This document shows positions 61,048 to 64,000 of a stretch of DNA of 64,000 bases, in pieces (positions within the stretch are counted from its first letter, which is position 1; the number at the start of each line of letters is the position of its first letter). Source of the DNA: CAVZQN01 sp963837395 (GTDB lineage Bacteria; Acidobacteriota; HRBIN11; JAKEFK01); assembly GCA_963837395.1 (NCBI GenBank), contig CAWINI010000001.1:62001-126000 (forward strand). The letters run 5' to 3'. A program made the translations under genes and the position numbers. The notes beneath the pieces were generated by a model. The model worked only from the letters and a program-made list of their open reading frames with translations. It did no database searches and was not told the origin of the DNA.

Positions 61048-62967
61048 TCAATGATTATCAAGGTTTCCAGCAGGAACTGGAGCCGGATCACCTGGTTTTG
61101 CCCAGGTCGAAGGATCTTCTGCAATCACAGTATTCCAGTTGCTGGCATCTACCTTCTTGCCGCTCATCTTACTTAACAGATCATAAAATTTCGCAGCTTC
61201 TGCCGGATCCTTCATTGCTTCCTTTGCATATGGGCCATAAAAGCTACTTGTATCAAGCTGCCACGAAATACGCTGCTTCATTGCTTCTTCATTCGTTGGC
61301 ACACGACCGTAACGTGCTTGAAATCCTACATACCATGCGCGATATTCTGCTTCAAAGTATTTGTAAGTGTTTGCAACTTCATCCTTATTCAAAATATGGT
61401 TTACTTCATGCGGCATTGTGGAAAGAACCATGTGTTGCGTTTTAACATTTTCCACCATCTTATTGTTATCAGCCGCAATGAAACCTTTGTTTAATGAAAT
61501 CGTGTTTGTCTTATGATCACCTTCACCGTGGGTATTGTCGGTGTAAGTTTTCCACTCAAGCTTGAAGTCGGACTTTGGATCGAGCAGTTTGTTGAGCGTG
61601 TTATCAGTAATGGTTCGATTTCCGGCATCGTAACTTGATAGATAGCCGACCATTTTCAATGATCGTTGTTTATCACCAAGATCTTGATTGTTGAACCAAT
61701 CTTTTTGCAGCATGCGTTGGTAATTCGCAACGGCACGTGCATCCGGATAATTTTTCGCTTGACTCAGGACAGCTGTTTTCTCTTCGGGTTTCAGCGCTTC
61801 AAATTTCGGATCAGCAAGCAATTTCTGCATATTCTCTGAATACTTCGGATCCGCTTTGGCACCTTTGAGACCATCAGTGACCAATGCCTTATCTGCATCC
61901 GAAAGTTTTGTGAAGCCGGGTGATCCGATCATATTCAACGTATTGTCAACTTTGTCAGCGGTTGCAGGTGGATTCTTAGCGATTGTATCGATCACTGAAT
62001 CTTTGACTTTGTCGCTCGAATTTCGGAACCCGGCATTTCCCGCCATTTTGCCAAGCCCTTCGGCAAGTTGTGCATCATCCGGACGAGTCTTCAGTGCATC
62101 CAACATCTTTTTCTGATGATCATTCGAAAGTTGATCGAAGCCCTTGGATGTTGCAAGCTTTGTAAGGTTATCGATTTTTGCAGGATCACCCGCATAACCA
62201 GATACTTGATTTAATACTTCAGTCTTCGTTGCGTCGTTCAAATTTCTAAAGGTTGAATCGTTCGCAAGTGTACCCAATTGTGATGTCAACTTCGTATCAT
62301 CTGGATGTGCTTTCTGGATATCCAACATTTGTTGTTGATGTGCAGTTGAAAGCTTGCCAAGCCCAGGACTGGTCGCAAAGTTTCTAAGGTTTTCTACTTT
62401 GCCGCTATCCTTACCATAATCGGTCATCAGTTTTCGAGTTTGATCCTTAATTCCATTGTCCAGTTGTTTGAAATTGGAATCGTTTTCCATCAGAACGCGA
62501 TTCTGAGTTTGAATTCCGGCCTGACCATCCTTCTGCAAACCATTTGCTTCCTGAAATTCTTTAACTGCTTTTTCAGTTTTCGGTCCGAAGTAGCCGTCTT
62601 CTTTAATGGCTGGTTTACCATTGTCAGCACGCCACTGATTTACTTGCTTTTGAAGGTCTTCAACTTCCGGCTTTGGATCCTTCTGATTATCATTGCGTTT
62701 TAATACATCAGCAGTAGGAAGTGTCGATGTCGGCGCATCAGCGGGTTTAAAATCCGCAAACTGAGCAGCACGCGACATTCCTAATAATGCGAGATCACCA
62801 AGTTTCGAAGCCTGTGATTTTTGATCTACAGCAGGAGCAGGAGCAGGACTATCCGGAGGTGGAGTCGATGATGTTGTTGTAGTTGTCTGCTTCGAAGTTT
62901 CTACATTGTCTGTTGAGTTAGTTTGCGGAGGTGGAGACGGTGAACCACTTCCAATTTTATCAACCAT
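61048..62967 (-). CDS. Peptidoglycan-binding, helical-repeat zinc peptidase-like protein
   Basis: 639 residues, no Sec signal. A Ser/Thr/Pro/Gln-rich leader (MVDKIGSGSPSPPPQTNST) covers about 90 residues. A peptidoglycan-binding domain follows (LQKQVNQWRADNGKPAIKEDGYFGPKTEKAVKEFQEANGL, about 100-160). Then come about five helical repeats of 45 residues (NLRNFATSPGLGKLSTAHQQQML, NLTKLATSKGFDQLSNDHQKKML). The C-terminal part has PHEVNHILN (HExxH, about residue 515) with a downstream EAEYRAW Glu as possible third zinc ligand. It is likely an extracytoplasmic or delivered peptidase with a cell-wall docking domain. Its ribosome site is GGAGG. The 171-residue gene follows it. Confidence 0.72.
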   Translation of the reverse strand: MVDKIGSGSPSPPPQTNSTDNVETSKQTTTTTSSTPPPDSPAPAPAVDQKSQASKLGDLALLGMSRAAQFADFKPADAPTSTLPTADVLKRNDNQKDPKPEVEDLQKQVNQWRADNGKPAIKEDGYFGPKTEKAVKEFQEANGLQKDGQAGIQTQNRVLMENDSNFKQLDNGIKDQTRKLMTDYGKDSGKVENLRNFATSPGLGKLSTAHQQQMLDIQKAHPDDTKLTSQLGTLANDSTFRNLNDATKTEVLNQVSGYAGDPAKIDNLTKLATSKGFDQLSNDHQKKMLDALKTRPDDAQLAEGLGKMAGNAGFRNSSDKVKDSVIDTIAKNPPATADKVDNTLNMIGSPGFTKLSDADKALVTDGLKGAKADPKYSENMQKLLADPKFEALKPEEKTAVLSQAKNYPDARAVANYQRMLQKDWFNNQDLGDKQRSLKMVGYLSSYDAGNRTITDNTLNKLLDPKSDFKLEWKTYTDNTHGEGDHKTNTISLNKGFIAADNNKMVENVKTQHMVLSTMPHEVNHILNKDEVANTYKYFEAEYRAWYVGFQARYGRVPTNEEAMKQRISWQLDTSSFYGPYAKEAMKDPAEAAKFYDLLSKMSGKKVDASNWNTVIAEDPSTWAKPGDPAPVPAGNLDNH

Positions 62968-63050
62968 GATTTACCTCCAAAAGGGATGATCGGGGTTTAA
63001 TCAAGTGCACTGTAACTTATCGGAGGAATGTGCGAAAAAGGTGCTAAAAG

Positions 63051-64000
63051 TTACGGTGTTATTTTTACTACATAACCATCACCGGTTCCAGTAGGTTTCT
63101 TTTTCGGAGCATTTGGTGTCGTTGGAAATTGTTTCGATTCGGTTGATCCTGCAACCAAAATATTTCCAGCATTATCCACAGCTACGCCAAGCGCGAAGTC
63201 AGATCCTGAAGCACCAAGATAGGAATAAAACGTTGTTTGGAATGTCTGCGGTGCAAGTGCAAGGATAAAACCATCCCAGGAACCCTTATTTGTACCTTGA
63301 ACTGCATTCACCACCGGTAAGTTCTTGATCAAAGTATCACCTACCATGTAAATGGTTCCATCTTTTCCAACAGCAATATCATTTACAAAATACGCTCCCG
63401 GACCGTTGCCTCCGAAATTTACAGCGGATATGCGGTTCAGATCTTGATCAAGAAAAGTCAAAGAGCCGTTTTCACTGCAGCTCGTGGCAGGAGGTTGTGG
63501 TTGGCAGGAACTTGCTAACACAATTGAAGCGCTAGCATTTGGATTTGATGCGTCCAATGATGCAGCGGCTCCAATAGGTCGATTCAATTCAAGTTCAAGA
63601 GCAAACTTGATCAGATCCGCACGGTCAAGGAATATTCCCAGCGCAAAAACGTTCGCTATGAACTGATGAATCAGGTCGTCTGGTTGTTGTTTGTTTAGTC
63701 CGGAGCTCTTTGGTTTCAGGTGAGCAATAAAAGGTTCAGCGTTAGAATCTGCTATCATTGTCAAAACATACAAATCACCGCGGGCGGGATTCAGAGCAAG
63801 AGACGTAATCTCATCCGCTCCTTTTTGGCCAACATATGTTGTCATTACTTGTTCAAATTGAACGGAATGAATAATTGCTAAGAAGCCGTCCTGACGGCCT
63901 CCACCATATTGGTTTTGAGTGGCATTTTTTCTTGGAAAGTTGCGAGAATCAGTCGTGCCAAAAATATAAAGCCCATTCGTCATCTTGGGCCTTTTCCCAA
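63051..64000 (-). CDS. SBBP beta-propeller repeat protein, 5'-truncated
   Basis: The frame is open to the window edge, so the N-terminus is missing. At least 310 residues show SBBP-type blades: GLYIFGTTDSRNFP, DGFLAIIHSVQFEQVMTTYVGQKGADEITSLAL, GNILVAGSTESKQFPTTPNA, DGFILALAPQTFQTTFYSYLGASGSDFALGVAVD and a terminal GDGYVVKI. The G-x-x-x-V-A-G-x-T-x-S-x-x-F-P-T and D-G-F/Y-x-x-K/I motifs define the family. Such proteins are usually exported and surface located. A Cys-containing insertion (SCQPQPPATSC) is unusual. Confidence 0.82.
   Translation of the reverse strand, partial: GKRPKMTNGLYIFGTTDSRNFPRKNATQNQYGGGRQDGFLAIIHSVQFEQVMTTYVGQKGADEITSLALNPARGDLYVLTMIADSNAEPFIAHLKPKSSGLNKQQPDDLIHQFIANVFALGIFLDRADLIKFALELELNRPIGAAASLDASNPNASASIVLASSCQPQPPATSCSENGSLTFLDQDLNRISAVNFGGNGPGAYFVNDIAVGKDGTIYMVGDTLIKNLPVVNAVQGTNKGSWDGFILALAPQTFQTTFYSYLGASGSDFALGVAVDNAGNILVAGSTESKQFPTTPNAPKKKPTGTGDGYVVKITP

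Overview
The window is about 64 kb of bacterial chromosome with roughly 42-45% GC by eye. It holds about 46 protein genes and no recognisable rRNA, tRNA, CRISPR array, transposase or phage gene. The gene set suggests a Gram-negative, probably Acidobacteriota-like organism. It includes three long Ser/Thr kinases joined to TPR, AAA or WD40-type sensor modules, a PadR regulator with an ADOP-type MacB permease, several TonB-dependent receptors, a DUF5916 protein, an SBBP beta-propeller protein and many small secreted proteins. The taxonomic call is inference from gene families only.

Layout. 0-1.2 kb: end of a glycosyltransferase and a GDP-fucose synthase-like epimerase. 1.4-12.5 kb: exported or envelope proteins (PQQ-like propeller, reprolysin-type metalloprotease, TonB receptor, DUF5916 protein, M23 peptidase) and an SDR oxidoreductase. 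12.6-16.2 kb: two tandem small secreted paralogues, a GntR regulator, a fatty-acid desaturase and small membrane or exported proteins. 16.5-31.5 kb: a long TPR-like protein, a glycosyltransferase, a giant kinase-cyclase-AAA-TPR protein, a receiver-only response regulator, an alpha/beta hydrolase, the PadR-ADOP pair and a TPR lipoprotein-like gene. 31.5-36.6 kb: a metallo-beta-lactamase-fold hydrolase, several small proteins and an M3 peptidase. 36.6-41.0 kb: an iron-uptake operon (siderophore receptor, PiuC-type dioxygenase, PepSY protein) behind a Fur-box-like site. 41-47.4 kb: small DUF1059 and DUF2630 genes, an ankyrin protein, a polysaccharide deacetylase and another TonB receptor. 47.5-53.8 kb: two tandem sensor kinases. 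53.8-63 kb: the most distinctive region. 64 kb edge: a truncated SBBP propeller gene.

The distinctive region has an FHA-GAF-AAA+ sigma-54 activator. It is surrounded by two RTX-like beta-roll paralogues and a single-repeat annexin-like protein, and each of these three has a -24/-12 sigma-54 promoter. Upstream of each promoter lie two TTTGC-N6-GCAAA dyads placed exactly 20 bp apart. I read this as one small regulon. These proteins lack Sec signals and begin with a short Ser/Thr/Pro/Gln-rich leader, often with K/R-I/V-G-S/N near the N-terminus. The zinc-peptidase gene at 61-63 kb and the hydrolase at 26-27 kb share that leader. They could be substrates of a non-Sec secretion route, but this is a hypothesis and no secretion machinery lies in the window.

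Six genes are each split by a single-base frameshift (near 6200, 11018, 13827, 17425, 22907 and 25330). Several of these fall in homopolymers. In each case one base added or removed restores a full-length family-like protein, so I annotate them as single genes and suspect indel errors in the sequence. Two families of short dispersed repeats recur between genes. One is a GGAGCGC/GCGGACTnnAGTCCGC palindrome family and the other a CTTCGTG..CTTTGTG mini-repeat. Both run into coding ends and supply stop codons or terminal residues.
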